A DNA stretch of 64,000 bases from CAZSMC01 sp964607755. Its GTDB lineage: Bacteria; Zhuqueibacterota; Zhuqueibacteria; Residuimicrobiales; Krinioviventaceae. Numbering within the stretch: the stretch's first letter is position 1; each line of letters opens with the position of its first letter. Shown here in pieces: positions 1-9,291 of the stretch. The position numbers were made by a program, and so were the translations under genes. Below the pieces are notes generated by a model. It was not told the DNA's origin, made no database searches, and was given only the letters and a program-made list of their open reading frames with translations. Location: positions 1-64,000 of the forward strand of contig CAZSMC010000008.1 in NCBI GenBank assembly GCA_964607755.1. Reading direction: 5' to 3'.

Positions 1-98
1 AAATATTCGATAGAGGTCAGATTCCTGGTGCACTGTAATATCGGAAGAAAAGCAATGATAAAAGTAAAGATTCTAAAATATTTTCTCATTGGTATTAA

Positions 99-602
99 TC
101 ACAATTTTTCAATTTTCATATACCGGGCATCGACGAGAATGGACTTGCCAATCGAAGTGAGATTGATAACAAAATATTTATTACCGCGGATTTCTGTAAT
201 TTGACCTTCGTAGCCATTTAAAATACCACTGGTAATTCTGACATGATCGCCAGGGACGAGTCCGTTTTGAACCGACATCTCTACGTCATTATTGAGCAGA
301 AGCTTTATTGCTTCGATCTCTTTGTCCTGAACCGGGGTGGGCTCATTCCGGAATCCCACGACCCGAACCACACTTGGGACAGTGAGCACATCATATCGCA
401 TCACATACGGAATATGACAGAAAATATAACTGGGAATGAGCGGCGCTTCTACCCAGCGTTTTCGATCTTTCCATTGATTCAACGTTTTACGCAACGGCAG
501 AAAATTGTTCACGCCGGCACCATCTAAATATTGTTTGGCTTTTTTTTCGTGCCGCGGTTTCGTTACAAATGCATACCATTGTGCATCGCGCTGTGAAATC
601 AT
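99..602 (-). CDS. UpxY/RfaH-type transcription antitermination protein (NusG-like)
   Basis: A 167-residue NusG paralogue: an N-terminal NGN domain (WYAFVTKPRHEKKA near residue 9, then IPSYIFCHI) and a C-terminal KOW motif (GDHVRITSGILNGYEGQI). Family members in Bacteroidetes (UpxY) load on RNA polymerase early in capsule operons and suppress premature termination; that role is inferred here. The start is taken at the ATG at 602, because AGGAGG sits 6 nt before it; the ATG at 626 lies 24 nt further up, and the AGGAGG before that one is too close to serve. It is the last gene of a minus-strand run after the Wzz/kinase gene (53 nt gap), so it probably acts on polysaccharide genes beyond the left edge. 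Housekeeping NusG is less likely because of the export neighbours and the low similarity to the usual NusG core. Confidence 0.85.
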   Translation of the reverse strand: MISQRDAQWYAFVTKPRHEKKAKQYLDGAGVNNFLPLRKTLNQWKDRKRWVEAPLIPSYIFCHIPYVMRYDVLTVPSVVRVVGFRNEPTPVQDKEIEAIKLLLNNDVEMSVQNGLVPGDHVRITSGILNGYEGQITEIRGNKYFVINLTSIGKSILVDARYMKIEKL

Positions 603-655
603 CACGATCCTCCTTTTGTTGTTCATCCCTCCTGCCCCGGTCAGCGCGAGGTTTG

Positions 656-3040
656 TCAGGTTTTGTTGCTTATCCTTTTCGCTTTGCGTTTATGTGATTT
701 TTTCTTTCCGTTAGTGTGATAATAATCGTAATATTTATAATAATAACGCGAGCTGTAAAAATTACTTTTCTTTACGCTATTGAGAACAATACCTGTTACC
801 GGCGCCTCTATTCTTTTCAGTTGTGTAATTGCCATGGACACAGCATCGAGCTCAGAATCGCCTGCCTTGACGACCAGGAGAACGCTGTCCATTAACGTAC
901 TGAGCAAAGCCGGATCGGTAACCGCGATAACTGGCGGTGAATCTAAAAGAACAATGTCATAATGATTGCGAACGTCTTTTAAAAAGCTATGCATGCTTTC
1001 TGAGCCGAGCAGTTCGGCCGGATTCGGTGGTATGGTGCCGCACGGCAGCACATCGATGTTTTGCATGTGTTCGATATTTTGTATAGCCTCGCGCCATTCT
1101 GCTTTGCCAGCGATGATGTTTGTCAAACCGGGTTCTTTGGGTAAAGAAAACAGCTTGTGCAGCATGGGCCGGCGAAGGTCTGCATCGACGAGAAGGGTTT
1201 TGGAACCCATTTGCGCAAAGGTGATAGCCAGATTGGCGACAGAAGTTGATTTACCTTCTCTGGGCGTGCTGCTGGTCACCATAATGAGTTGCCTTGGGTG
1301 GTCGGCAGAAGAGAATAATAGATTGGTCCGCATTGAACGGTAAGCCTCGGATGCCGGAGATTTTGGTTTCAAATGCGTCACTAATCTCTCGTTAATATTT
1401 AAAACATCAGGATCCAGGTTTTTACGCGATATCCGGTTAAAACCATTGGTTTCCTGAGGCTGAATGAATGGAATTATGCTGATCAAGGGCGCACCCAAAG
1501 CTTCCACATCTTCCAGGCTGTTAATAGAATTGTCCATATATTCGCGGACAAAAGCAATGCCAATGCCAAGCCCTAAACCGAGCAGAGCGCCCAAAATGAG
1601 ATTGAGCTTTTTACGCGGTTTTACCGTCTTGTTCGGCGGTTTGGCCGGATCGACAACGCGCACATTACCTAACTGGCCGACCTCACTGATTCGCGATTCC
1701 TGGTATTTTTCCTGCAACATAATATATATTTTTTCCGAGACCTGGGCCTGGCGTTCAAGCCTGGCTAATTGCAGTTTTTTCTCAGGCAGACTTTCCAGCT
1801 CAAGATTGTACTGCTGGAGAATTTGTTCAAATGCTCTCACTTTGGGTTTCAACGCCTGGATTTCCGTTTCTACATCGATTTTGCTGGCAAAAAGCGAACC
1901 TGCCACCCGAGCCGGATCAACAAACTCCGAGGCGGCTATTTTGCTCACTTCCCGTTTGAACTGTTCTTTCAGCGCATTGATGTTGTTTTCCAGCGTTTTG
2001 ATCTCGCGCTGCGTATAGCGGGATTCATCGTCTTTAATTGTGGTGGAAAGATACATAGCCAGTTGAGCTTCTTTTTCTGCAATTCGCTTTTTCAGTTCTT
2101 CCAGATAAGGTTCTGAAGAAATCGCCTCTATATCAATATTTTTATGTTGAGCATCCAGCTCCTGATCAATATAGGCGAGGCGCTCATAAGCAGCTTGGAG
2201 GTCTGTTTTCGCTTCATTGTAAAGGGCTTCGAATTCGGCAATAGTGCGCACCAGTTCGGAGGTTTCCTCATCCAGAGCGACAACACCGGCGGTTTCCTGA
2301 TACGCTTTTAACTGATCCTCTGAGTTTCTGAGATCATTCTCATATTCAGTCAATTGTTCATTGAGAAAATTTTTCACTTCTCTGGCTTCGCTTCTGCTGT
2401 CTTCACGGTTGACGCGCGCATAAGCTTCGGAAACTGTGTTTGCAATGGTAGCCGCTTCTTCAGGATTAGTAGCCTCGACTTTGATTTCAATCATATCGGT
2501 ATTGCGAATGGGATGCACATTCAGCATTTCGCGCAAGTTCTCCACCTGTTTATCAAAAATATCCTCAGCAGTCATTTCTTCATCTTTGCCACTTTGGAAA
2601 ACATTTTTGATAAAAGCAAAAGCCGCATTCCGTTTTTCGTACACGTCGTTATGGAGCACCTCAAAATCCGCAGCTTCCGGTTCATTTAAAAGATCCCGGA
2701 TAACATTTTCTGCCAATGTCCGGCTGTCCAAAATTTCCACCTGATTATTCATCATAGTTTCTTTTTTCATTATCGAGGTAAAATCGAAAAGAGACTCGCC
2801 GACATTGCTCTGTTCCTGAAGCATAAGACGCACAGTAGCTTCGTAAACCGGATTTGCCGTAAAAGTATAGACTGCGGTAATAGAAAATATAATGAAAAAA
2901 GAAACGAGAATAATCCATTTCCCTTTGGCAAAAACCCGGAGATAGTCGCGCAAATGAATTTCCTCTTCAGGTATTCCTGCATAACGAAACGGATTGCCGT
3001 TTCCATTCACCGGTGTTTGTATATTTTTATAATCGTTCAT
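656..3040 (-). CDS. Wzz-type polysaccharide co-polymerase fused to BY-kinase (tyrosine autokinase)
   Basis: A 794-residue inner-membrane protein that sets chain length and drives export of a surface polysaccharide. Order: cytoplasmic tail 1-40, TM1 about 41-61, Wzz domain, long periplasmic coiled coil about 215-440, GNVR region, TM2 about 478-500, then a P-loop kinase domain. Walker A is TPREGKST near 590, Walker A' LLVDADLRRP near 620 and Walker B DIVLLDSPP near 697. The C-terminus carries a tyrosine cluster (YSSRYYYKYYDYYH, about 757-772) of the sort that is autophosphorylated in BY-kinases, followed by a basic tail. Full length for the fused (Wzc/ExoP) class. It follows the SLBB protein by 30 nt, forming an export module; no polymerase or flippase is inside the window. 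Confidence 0.93.
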   Translation of the reverse strand: MNDYKNIQTPVNGNGNPFRYAGIPEEEIHLRDYLRVFAKGKWIILVSFFIIFSITAVYTFTANPVYEATVRLMLQEQSNVGESLFDFTSIMKKETMMNNQVEILDSRTLAENVIRDLLNEPEAADFEVLHNDVYEKRNAAFAFIKNVFQSGKDEEMTAEDIFDKQVENLREMLNVHPIRNTDMIEIKVEATNPEEAATIANTVSEAYARVNREDSRSEAREVKNFLNEQLTEYENDLRNSEDQLKAYQETAGVVALDEETSELVRTIAEFEALYNEAKTDLQAAYERLAYIDQELDAQHKNIDIEAISSEPYLEELKKRIAEKEAQLAMYLSTTIKDDESRYTQREIKTLENNINALKEQFKREVSKIAASEFVDPARVAGSLFASKIDVETEIQALKPKVRAFEQILQQYNLELESLPEKKLQLARLERQAQVSEKIYIMLQEKYQESRISEVGQLGNVRVVDPAKPPNKTVKPRKKLNLILGALLGLGLGIGIAFVREYMDNSINSLEDVEALGAPLISIIPFIQPQETNGFNRISRKNLDPDVLNINERLVTHLKPKSPASEAYRSMRTNLLFSSADHPRQLIMVTSSTPREGKSTSVANLAITFAQMGSKTLLVDADLRRPMLHKLFSLPKEPGLTNIIAGKAEWREAIQNIEHMQNIDVLPCGTIPPNPAELLGSESMHSFLKDVRNHYDIVLLDSPPVIAVTDPALLSTLMDSVLLVVKAGDSELDAVSMAITQLKRIEAPVTGIVLNSVKKSNFYSSRYYYKYYDYYHTNGKKKSHKRKAKRISNKT

Positions 3041-3070
3041 CTATAACCACACCATGTTATTGTCTTTTTA

Positions 3071-3565
3071 TCATTTTCTGGTTGCATACCATTGCGCGAA
3101 GTAAATAGCCTGAACGATTGTAGCAATTCTCCAGCCAAGTTCAAAAATCTTGCTGAAAAGGTAAAACGAAGTTCCTGATACGACAATAGTATCTCCAGGT
3201 TTTAGCAACGGATTTTGTGCCAGGTCTCCGTGGTTGATAAACCGTTTGACATCAATATCAAAAACCAGACTGGTGTCCTGGCCAACACGAATTAATTTAA
3301 TGCCTTTAATTTTCGCATCCTCGTTAGGGCCGCCAGCATAAGACAAAAGCGATACCAGGTCTGTATCCAGCGGAACCATGTATTGCCCGGGTTTATTGAC
3401 AAATCCCCACACGTTCACAGCCATAAGCACCTGATCTTCGGCTCCCAGGAAATATTGAGCGGCCCGGTTATCAGTTCCGGCATATCCCTGGGTTAGTGTT
3501 TGTGCAAAGGAAAAACTGAATGGTAGTAAAAATACCACTGTAATATATTTTAAAATATTTTTCAT
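3071..3565 (-). CDS. short SLBB-domain polysaccharide export protein
   Basis: A 164-residue exported protein: signal peptide 1-21 ending FSFAQ, one SLBB (soluble ligand-binding beta-grasp) domain about 50-125 (NVWGFVNKPGQYMVP, then LLKPGDTIVVSG), and a hydrophobic C-terminal segment about 137-157. Wza-type exporters carry a poly_export domain before their SLBB repeats; this protein lacks it and has a single SLBB, so it is either an accessory subunit or a cut-down exporter. The gene sits 15 nt after lolA and 30 nt before the Wzz/kinase gene, so it belongs to the same transcript. The role in polysaccharide transit is inferred from domain and neighbours. Confidence 0.8.
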   Translation of the reverse strand: MKNILKYITVVFLLPFSFSFAQTLTQGYAGTDNRAAQYFLGAEDQVLMAVNVWGFVNKPGQYMVPLDTDLVSLLSYAGGPNEDAKIKGIKLIRVGQDTSLVFDIDVKRFINHGDLAQNPLLKPGDTIVVSGTSFYLFSKIFELGWRIATIVQAIYFAQWYATRK

Positions 3566-3580
3566 GCAGAGATTTTTCTG

Positions 3581-4225
3581 TTAACGCAAGTCAATCACTT
3601 TCATATCCTGTGCCGGCTTGAAAGTAAAATTATCATTAGAAAGCGAGATATCTGTCTTTATATCCTGCACTTTAAAAGTCGTAGCATTTTCATTGATATC
3701 TTTTTGAACCACTTTCTGGATGATATTATCCTTCTTATCAATCCATAAAATGACCTGCTGAATAAATTCGTCTTTTGATTTTGAATCGAGTACGATGCAA
3801 TGCAGATCGTCAGTGCTTTCTTGCTCATCATAAGCAGCGCTGTATTTTTTCACATATTTATTGAAAAAGCTTTTCAGGAATGGATTATCATCGCTGTTTT
3901 CCGCATGGTCAATGACAACCTGATTTTTCATTTTATCTAGCGTCCACAGCGTTTTGCCATCGGTTATAATGAGCTGATCCGAGGTATTTATGCGGAACTT
4001 TTCACCATCTTTGGCGCAAATCTCTCCCTCAGTAGTGCGCGTTTCATCAGCCAGGGTCCAGTGAAACGTTTGGACAAAGTCGGCGCACACAGCATCGATG
4101 TTTGTGTATTTTTTTTGAACTTTTTTAAGGATATCATCGACATTGTTTTTTGCATGAACTGTGCCAACCAAAACGAGTAAACCTAAAATTACTATTGTTT
4201 TTATTCTAAACATTATTGTCCTCAT
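3581..4225 (-). CDS. lolA: LolA-like outer-membrane lipoprotein carrier protein
   Basis: A 214-residue periplasmic protein with a signal peptide (hydrophobic stretch IKTIVILGLLVLVGTVHA) followed by a LolA fold: DILKKVQKKYTNIDAVCADF near the start of the mature part and the typical ADGKTLW-like strand (ITDGKTLWTLDKMKNQV). LolA carries lipoproteins from the LolCDE complex to the outer membrane. It starts directly after the ftsK stop; a second ATG at 4213, preceded by GAGGA, is an equally good start. ftsK-lolA is a common pair in many Gram-negative genomes, which supports the name. Here the operon runs on into polysaccharide-export genes. Confidence 0.85.
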   Translation of the reverse strand: MRTIMFRIKTIVILGLLVLVGTVHAKNNVDDILKKVQKKYTNIDAVCADFVQTFHWTLADETRTTEGEICAKDGEKFRINTSDQLIITDGKTLWTLDKMKNQVVIDHAENSDDNPFLKSFFNKYVKKYSAAYDEQESTDDLHCIVLDSKSKDEFIQQVILWIDKKDNIIQKVVQKDINENATTFKVQDIKTDISLSNDNFTFKPAQDMKVIDLR

Positions 4226-4227
4226 TT

Positions 4228-6618
4228 TTACAGATTCTCATTTTCCTCGTCACCAGACCAGGCTTCCAGTTCTTCTGGTGTCATTAAAACTTCGCGTGCT
4301 TTGCTGCCCTCAAACGGTCCGACAATGCCTGCGCTTTCTAACTGGTCAATAATGCGCGCTGCCCGCGAATAGCCGACTTTGAGTTTTCGTTGAATGATGG
4401 AAACCGACCCCTGGCCCGTACGCACCACAACCTTGACCGCCTCATCGAATAAAGGATCCCGTTGATTGTTATCGTACATGTAATCTGAAGTCTCTTCCTC
4501 TTCTTCTTTATACGCTTTGAGCGGTTGTTTATCGAATGTGGGCTGGTGCCGTACAAATTCAATAATCTCTTCGATTTCATCGGAACTAATGAATGCATTA
4601 TGCAGCCGGATAGGTTCCGGGCTCGCTGGCGGCAGAAAGAGCATGTCCCCGCGACCAAGAAGTTTCTCAGCGCCGTTCATGTCCATAATGATCCGGGAAT
4701 CGTTTTTCTGCGCCACCTGAAAGGCGATGCGTGCCGGAAAATTCGCTTTGATCAATCCGGTGATAACATCTACCGAGGGCCGCTGAGTCGCGACGATGAG
4801 ATGCAAGCCCACGGCGCGGGACATCTGAGCCAGGCGGGCAATCGGCTCTTCCACGTCTTTAGCGGCAGAAGATGTTAGCATCAGGTCAGCCAGTTCATCA
4901 ACAATGACAATGAGATAAGGCAGCGGCTGTGGATTATCCTCGCCCTCAGGCGCATAGGTTTCGTTGCGAATGCGAGCGTTGTATTCTTCCATGTTGCGAA
5001 TACCAGCAGCAGATAAAAGATCATATCTCCGGTCCATTTCCATTTCCGCTGACTTTAACATCTGGATCGCAGTTTTTGCATTTGTTGCCACTTTTTGCCT
5101 GGAACCTTCAACATAGGTAAGATGGTGCTTGTACAACTTTGAATAATTGGATAATTCCAGTCGCTTGGGATCAATCATCAGGAATTGCAATTCAGCGGGA
5201 CTGGCTTTGTACAAAAAGCTGGTAATAATCGTATTCAAACAAACGCTTTTGCCCGAACCGGTGGCGCCGGCAATGAGCAAATGCGGCATGTTATCAAGAT
5301 TGCTTATATACGGCTTGCCGGAGATGGTTTTGCCTATAGCAAAAGTTAACGGAGAAGGTTTTTTCTGAAATTCCGGTGTTTGAATTATTTCCCGCAAGTA
5401 AACCGTTTCAGGCGCAGGATTTGGAATTTCAATGCCAATTGTTGCCCGGCCGGGAATTGGCGCCAGAATGCGGACTCTCTTGGCGCGCATGGCCATGGCC
5501 AAATCGTCTGAAAGCGACATGATTCGCGATACCCGGATCCCGGGCGCCAGTTTGATTTCATAAAGCGTGATAATCGGCCCGGGATGGATTTCCACCACTT
5601 TAGCGCGTATGCCAAAGTCTTCCAGCTTTTCTTCAAGGAGCTGGGCGTTCAAATGCAAAGCCTCGTCACTAATCGACGTCTGAGAACGTTCCGGCATTCT
5701 CAGTAGATCAAGAGGCGGCTTTTGATAAACGCGTTCAAATTCCATTGTCGACAACACACCGGCATCGCTTTCAACCTTAACCTCTTCTTCATTTTCTTCC
5801 TCGTCCTCCTCAGACTGAAAAAGTTCTGTTTGTTCTTCAAAATTAATTTTTGGCCGAGTTTGGCGGGACGCACTCGTTTCCTGTTCAAACAGTGATTCTT
5901 TAGTCTCGATCGAATCCGAACCCCAGTGTGGTTTGCTTATGGATAGTTGCGGTCTTTGTTTGCGACGGTTTTTGAAAGCGCTTATCTGGCCGCTTACAAA
6001 ATTGCTAATTCGATAAAAAGTCCGGACAACCACGCGTTCCACAATACTCAAAACTTCTGAAAGCGACAGCGTGGTGCTCACCAGCACAGTTAACAAAATA
6101 ATGCCGATCAGGATAACAACAGAACCCAGGTTCCCAAAAAGCATGATAAGAAACTGCGCCCCGAGCCCGCCTAACCGTCCGGAAAAATCAAATGTAGGCG
6201 AGGCATCCGGCGCTACGGACAAAGCTTCACTGAGCGCAAAAGCAACAGAAATATAAAATGAAAACAACAAAGATAACCATGTCCACCGCCACAGTTGCCG
6301 GGTATTTTTATTCAATGTTTGATTAAGTCCCCAGGCAATAATGAGAAACGGGAAAATAAGCACAGGATAGCCAATCGTCCACCGAACCAAATAATGAGCA
6401 ATATACACTCCAGCCCATCCCAAATCATTTTGTATCATATGGGCGGGGCCGAGACTCGCTGGCGTCTCTTCAGGGACGTAAGAATACAGAGCAATAAAAA
6501 TGAGCACTCCGGTCAATATGAGTAGCAGACCGAAAATCTCGTTCTGTTTATCTCGCGCAAAGGTGGTCTTCTTTGTGCGCTTTTTGTTTGGTTTTCGTCG
6601 TGTTTTTCTTTTTGGCAT
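4228..6618 (-). CDS. ftsK: FtsK/SpoIIIE DNA translocase
   Basis: A 796-residue septal DNA pump that segregates chromosome termini during division. The N-terminus is very basic, followed by four membrane segments within about 25-180, an acidic linker (run of Glu/Asp near 265-280), the alpha-beta motor domain with Walker A GATGSGKS near 453 and Walker B LIVIVDELADLM near 574, and a winged-helix gamma domain about 725-790 (QRKLKVGYSRAARIIDQLE) that reads KOPS sites. Length fits the short-linker class (about 750-850 aa). It lies 50 nt downstream of gcvT and abuts lolA. Confidence 0.96.
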   Translation of the reverse strand: MPKRKTRRKPNKKRTKKTTFARDKQNEIFGLLLILTGVLIFIALYSYVPEETPASLGPAHMIQNDLGWAGVYIAHYLVRWTIGYPVLIFPFLIIAWGLNQTLNKNTRQLWRWTWLSLLFSFYISVAFALSEALSVAPDASPTFDFSGRLGGLGAQFLIMLFGNLGSVVILIGIILLTVLVSTTLSLSEVLSIVERVVVRTFYRISNFVSGQISAFKNRRKQRPQLSISKPHWGSDSIETKESLFEQETSASRQTRPKINFEEQTELFQSEEDEEENEEEVKVESDAGVLSTMEFERVYQKPPLDLLRMPERSQTSISDEALHLNAQLLEEKLEDFGIRAKVVEIHPGPIITLYEIKLAPGIRVSRIMSLSDDLAMAMRAKRVRILAPIPGRATIGIEIPNPAPETVYLREIIQTPEFQKKPSPLTFAIGKTISGKPYISNLDNMPHLLIAGATGSGKSVCLNTIITSFLYKASPAELQFLMIDPKRLELSNYSKLYKHHLTYVEGSRQKVATNAKTAIQMLKSAEMEMDRRYDLLSAAGIRNMEEYNARIRNETYAPEGEDNPQPLPYLIVIVDELADLMLTSSAAKDVEEPIARLAQMSRAVGLHLIVATQRPSVDVITGLIKANFPARIAFQVAQKNDSRIIMDMNGAEKLLGRGDMLFLPPASPEPIRLHNAFISSDEIEEIIEFVRHQPTFDKQPLKAYKEEEEETSDYMYDNNQRDPLFDEAVKVVVRTGQGSVSIIQRKLKVGYSRAARIIDQLESAGIVGPFEGSKAREVLMTPEELEAWSGDEENENL

Positions 6619-6668
6619 AAAATCTTACAGCTTTAACAAACACTGTTATAATTGAAATGCGGACAGGG

Positions 6669-7754
6669 CTAATTCTTTTTGTAAAAGGGCGGTTTAATAA
6701 TCTGTGCCTTTTTTTTATTGCCCCGTATTTCCACTGCTATTTCTGTGCCAACTTTAGATTTTTCAACCGGCACATAGCCAAGTCCGATTCCTTTATTAAG
6801 CATTGGAGAAAACGTGCCGCTTGTCACTTTTCCGATTTTTGTTGCGCCATCGTAAATATCGTAACCTTGCCGCGGAAAGGCTTTACCTTCCAATTCAAAT
6901 GCGACGAGTTTTCGTTTTATACCTTGTTCCTTTACCTTGAGCAGAGCGTCACGACCGATAAAATCACCTTTGTCCAGTTTTGTGATCCATCCCAAACCAG
7001 CTTCGAGCGGATTTGTTGTCTGATCAATATCATGGCCGTACAAACACATTTTCATTTCCAGGCGAAGCGTATCGCGCGCTCCTAAACCGATGGGCTCGAT
7101 GTCATATTCACGTCCGGCTTGCATAACCGCATCCCAAACTTTTTTTGAATCATCTCTGGGAAACATGAGCTCAAATCCCGGTTCACCGGTGTATCCGGTC
7201 CTTGAAAGAATCATTTCAACACCTGCAACAACCGTTCTGGTAAACCAATAGTATTTAATCGTGTTGAGGTCGAGCGATGTTATTTTTTGCAGGACCTTTT
7301 GAGATTTGGGTCCCTGAAGCGCTAACAGACTTGTTTCATCACTCTTGTTCTCAATACTGACATTTGATAGTAAATGTTTGCGTGCCCACTGCCAATCTTT
7401 TTCAATATTTGCCGCATTCACTACCATCAGATAATAATTTTCAAGACGGTAAAGCAGCAAATCGTCAACGATTCCGCCATCATCATAGCACATCGCAGTA
7501 TAGTGAGCCTGATTGACTGACAGGTTACTGACATCATTAATCGTCAGTTTTTGCAGATAGTCGAACGCGCCGTCACCGCGAACGATAAATTCGCCCATAT
7601 GAGAAATATCAAAAAGTCCAACGGTTGAACGAACACGCTTGTGTTCTTGCATAATGCCAGCGTATTGAATGGGCATCCAGTAACCGGCGAAATTGACGAT
7701 TTTTGCACCCAGACTCTTGTGAACATCATACAATGCTGTTTTCTTTGGTTCCAT
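6669..7754 (-). CDS. gcvT: Aminomethyltransferase, glycine cleavage T protein
   Basis: A 361-residue T protein of the glycine cleavage system, which transfers the aminomethyl group's carbon to tetrahydrofolate and releases ammonia. Seen: N-terminal LGAKIVNFAGYWMPIQY, GLFDISHMGEF near 47, SRTGYTGEPGFELMFP near 190 and the Arg/Lys-rich C-terminal barrel (KVTSGTFSPMLNKGIGLGYV). Length is normal. SD AAAGGA is 6 nt before the ATG, and a good promoter (TTGACA, 17 nt, TATTTT) lies at 7812-7840. gcvH and gcvP are not in the window. Its transcript may read through into ftsK-lolA and the export genes. Confidence 0.95.
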   Translation of the reverse strand: MEPKKTALYDVHKSLGAKIVNFAGYWMPIQYAGIMQEHKRVRSTVGLFDISHMGEFIVRGDGAFDYLQKLTINDVSNLSVNQAHYTAMCYDDGGIVDDLLLYRLENYYLMVVNAANIEKDWQWARKHLLSNVSIENKSDETSLLALQGPKSQKVLQKITSLDLNTIKYYWFTRTVVAGVEMILSRTGYTGEPGFELMFPRDDSKKVWDAVMQAGREYDIEPIGLGARDTLRLEMKMCLYGHDIDQTTNPLEAGLGWITKLDKGDFIGRDALLKVKEQGIKRKLVAFELEGKAFPRQGYDIYDGATKIGKVTSGTFSPMLNKGIGLGYVPVEKSKVGTEIAVEIRGNKKKAQIIKPPFYKKN

Positions 7755-7811
7755 AGTAAATCCTTTTGTCCATTAAGCATACTCGGTTTCATGTCATGCA
7801 GGCAAAGATTA

Positions 7812-7840
7812 AAAATAGTATATATTTTCTACAGTGTCAA
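7812..7840 (-). promoter_or_regulatory. sigma70-type promoter for gcvT
   Basis: On the minus strand TTGACA (7835-7840) and TATTTT (7812-7817) are separated by exactly 17 nt, about 60 nt before the gcvT ATG. The leader is about 50 nt, too short for the tandem glycine riboswitch often found ahead of gcv genes. Confidence 0.65.
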
Positions 7841-7896
7841 GCGCAAATTTATAAACTTCGTAAAAGCTCAGTCTTGGGTGGAAGTTTTAATATTTG

Positions 7897-7983
7897 GGCA
7901 CTAAAGTGCCTATTAAAGAATCTCAATAATAACCCCGACTTAAAAGTCGGGGCTATAATATTGCCCCGAGCTTTAGCTCGGGG
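7897..7983. repeat. cluster of three REP-like palindromes
   Basis: Three perfect or near-perfect hairpins: GGCACTAAAGTGCC (7897-7910), CCCCGACTTAAAAGTCGGGG (7933-7952) and CCCCGAGCTTTAGCTCGGGG (7964-7983). Arms differ but all share a CTTTAG/CTAAAG-type centre, as do the hairpins at 46913-47200. None is followed by a T tract, so these look like dispersed repeat units rather than terminators. Confidence 0.6.
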
Positions 7984-8086
7984 TTAAAGATGACCTCTCA
8001 ACATAACGGGCTTTCCCACTTTTGTAATGCTGCAAAGATTTTCTCCCAACAGTGAGCTTTTACAAACCCAACCCCAAAATAATCAA

Positions 8087-8121
8087 TAAAAAAAGCCGGC
8101 AAAGTGAAACACCGTGCCGGC
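8087..8121 (-). terminator. rho-independent terminator after rseP
   Basis: Minus-strand stem GCCGGC (8116-8121) pairs with GCCGGC (8095-8100), extended by partial pairing across the loop, followed by seven U (8088-8094). It lies about 27 nt after the rseP stop and closes the uppS-to-rseP block. Confidence 0.85.
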
Positions 8122-8147
8122 TGCAAAAACAGGTGATTATATATCGT

Positions 8148-9215
8148 TTAATTCAGGATATTTATCATGTCATTAAAAACGACAAAAATCATCAGTGCAA
8201 ATAAGAGAGCCAAACCGATTTGCTGAATAATCATTTTTACCCGTGTGGAAAGTGGTTTGCGAATTACACCTTCAACAGCGAGCAGAACCAGGTGGCCGCC
8301 GTCCAGAGCGGGAATGGGAAAAAGGTTGATCAGGCCAAGATTGACGCTCAGCAAAGCAGCAAATATGACCAGACTGCTCAACCCTGACTTTGCGCTGTCA
8401 CCGGTCATTTTGGCGATGCGAACCGGGCCTGCCAATCCTTCTTTTGCCGATACTTCTCCTGAAAACAGCATTCCAAACGACTTGAACATAAGCGCAGTCA
8501 GATTATATGTTGATTCGAATCCATAGCCAATGGCTGCAAAAAAACCTACAGGTTTTTGTTCGGTTACCGGACTGATGCCGATCAAGCCGACATCATTCAG
8601 CTTGTCTAACCGGGGGGTTACGTTATTGGTAAATATTTCCCCGTCACGTTCCCACTTTATGGTTAATTCTTCTTCCGGATGCGCGTGGATGATTTGAACG
8701 ATTTCTTCCCATTTCTCGACTTTCTGTCCGTTAATTGCAACAATACGGTCACCCGCTTGCAGTCCAATGTTATCCGCAGGCTGTCCTTCGATAACAGTAC
8801 CCACGACAGAATAGGTCGGTTCAACCGGTGTTTCAATGCCTGTACTCATAATCGAGACCGTAAAAACCAATACGGCAAACAACACATTAAAAGCAGGTCC
8901 GGCAAAAATTGCCAGAAAACGCGCCCATAACGGTTTTGACATAAATTCCCACGGCTCCCCTTTTAGGCCGTCTTTGTCCATGCTTTCATCAATCATGCCA
9001 GCCATTTTTACGTATCCGCCTAACGGCACAGCAGAAATGCAATAATCTGTTTCACCCAATTTTTTTCCGAACAAACGCGGCGGGAAACCAATCGAAAATC
9101 GCTCGACACGAATACCAACGAGTTTTGCTACGGTGAAATGCCCCAGTTCGTGAACCAGAATCAATACCCCAAGAGTGAGAGCAAAAGGTAAAATATAAGT
9201 CAGAATAAAATCCAT
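8148..9215 (-). CDS. rseP: RseP-type site-2 intramembrane zinc metalloprotease (M50)
   Basis: A 355-residue inner-membrane protease. The zinc motif HELGH is at 22-26 inside TM1; a PDZ domain spans about 125-200 (GQPADNIGLQAGDRIVAINGQ); the second metal site motif NLFPIPALDGGH is in a late membrane helix near 300; a final hydrophobic segment closes the protein. In other bacteria RseP cuts anti-sigma factors and remnant signal peptides; the substrate here is unknown because no sigma/anti-sigma pair is in view. One PDZ instead of the two of E. coli is usual outside Proteobacteria. Last gene of the dxr block. Confidence 0.94.
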   Translation of the reverse strand: MDFILTYILPFALTLGVLILVHELGHFTVAKLVGIRVERFSIGFPPRLFGKKLGETDYCISAVPLGGYVKMAGMIDESMDKDGLKGEPWEFMSKPLWARFLAIFAGPAFNVLFAVLVFTVSIMSTGIETPVEPTYSVVGTVIEGQPADNIGLQAGDRIVAINGQKVEKWEEIVQIIHAHPEEELTIKWERDGEIFTNNVTPRLDKLNDVGLIGISPVTEQKPVGFFAAIGYGFESTYNLTALMFKSFGMLFSGEVSAKEGLAGPVRIAKMTGDSAKSGLSSLVIFAALLSVNLGLINLFPIPALDGGHLVLLAVEGVIRKPLSTRVKMIIQQIGLALLFALMIFVVFNDMINILN

Positions 9216-9291
9216 CGAACTCCTCTTTAAATATATTATCTCATTGTTCTAAACACTTAACACTATTTGACGCTCATTCATTCAAAAAGAT

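Larger units (their letters stand above)
7755..8147. other. intergenic region gcvT-rseP
   Basis: 393 nt without a gene. It holds, from left to right, the gcvT promoter, three small palindromes with a shared central core (7897-7983) and the terminator closing the rseP transcript (8087-8121). Confidence 0.8.

Noticed and set aside
3581..3640. Terminators between the polysaccharide export genes
   Set aside because: Gaps of 15-53 nt hold no stable stem with a T tract, so a single transcript is more likely.
7755..7860. Glycine riboswitch before gcvT
   Set aside because: The promoter leaves only about 50 nt of leader, and no paired glycine aptamer motifs were seen.
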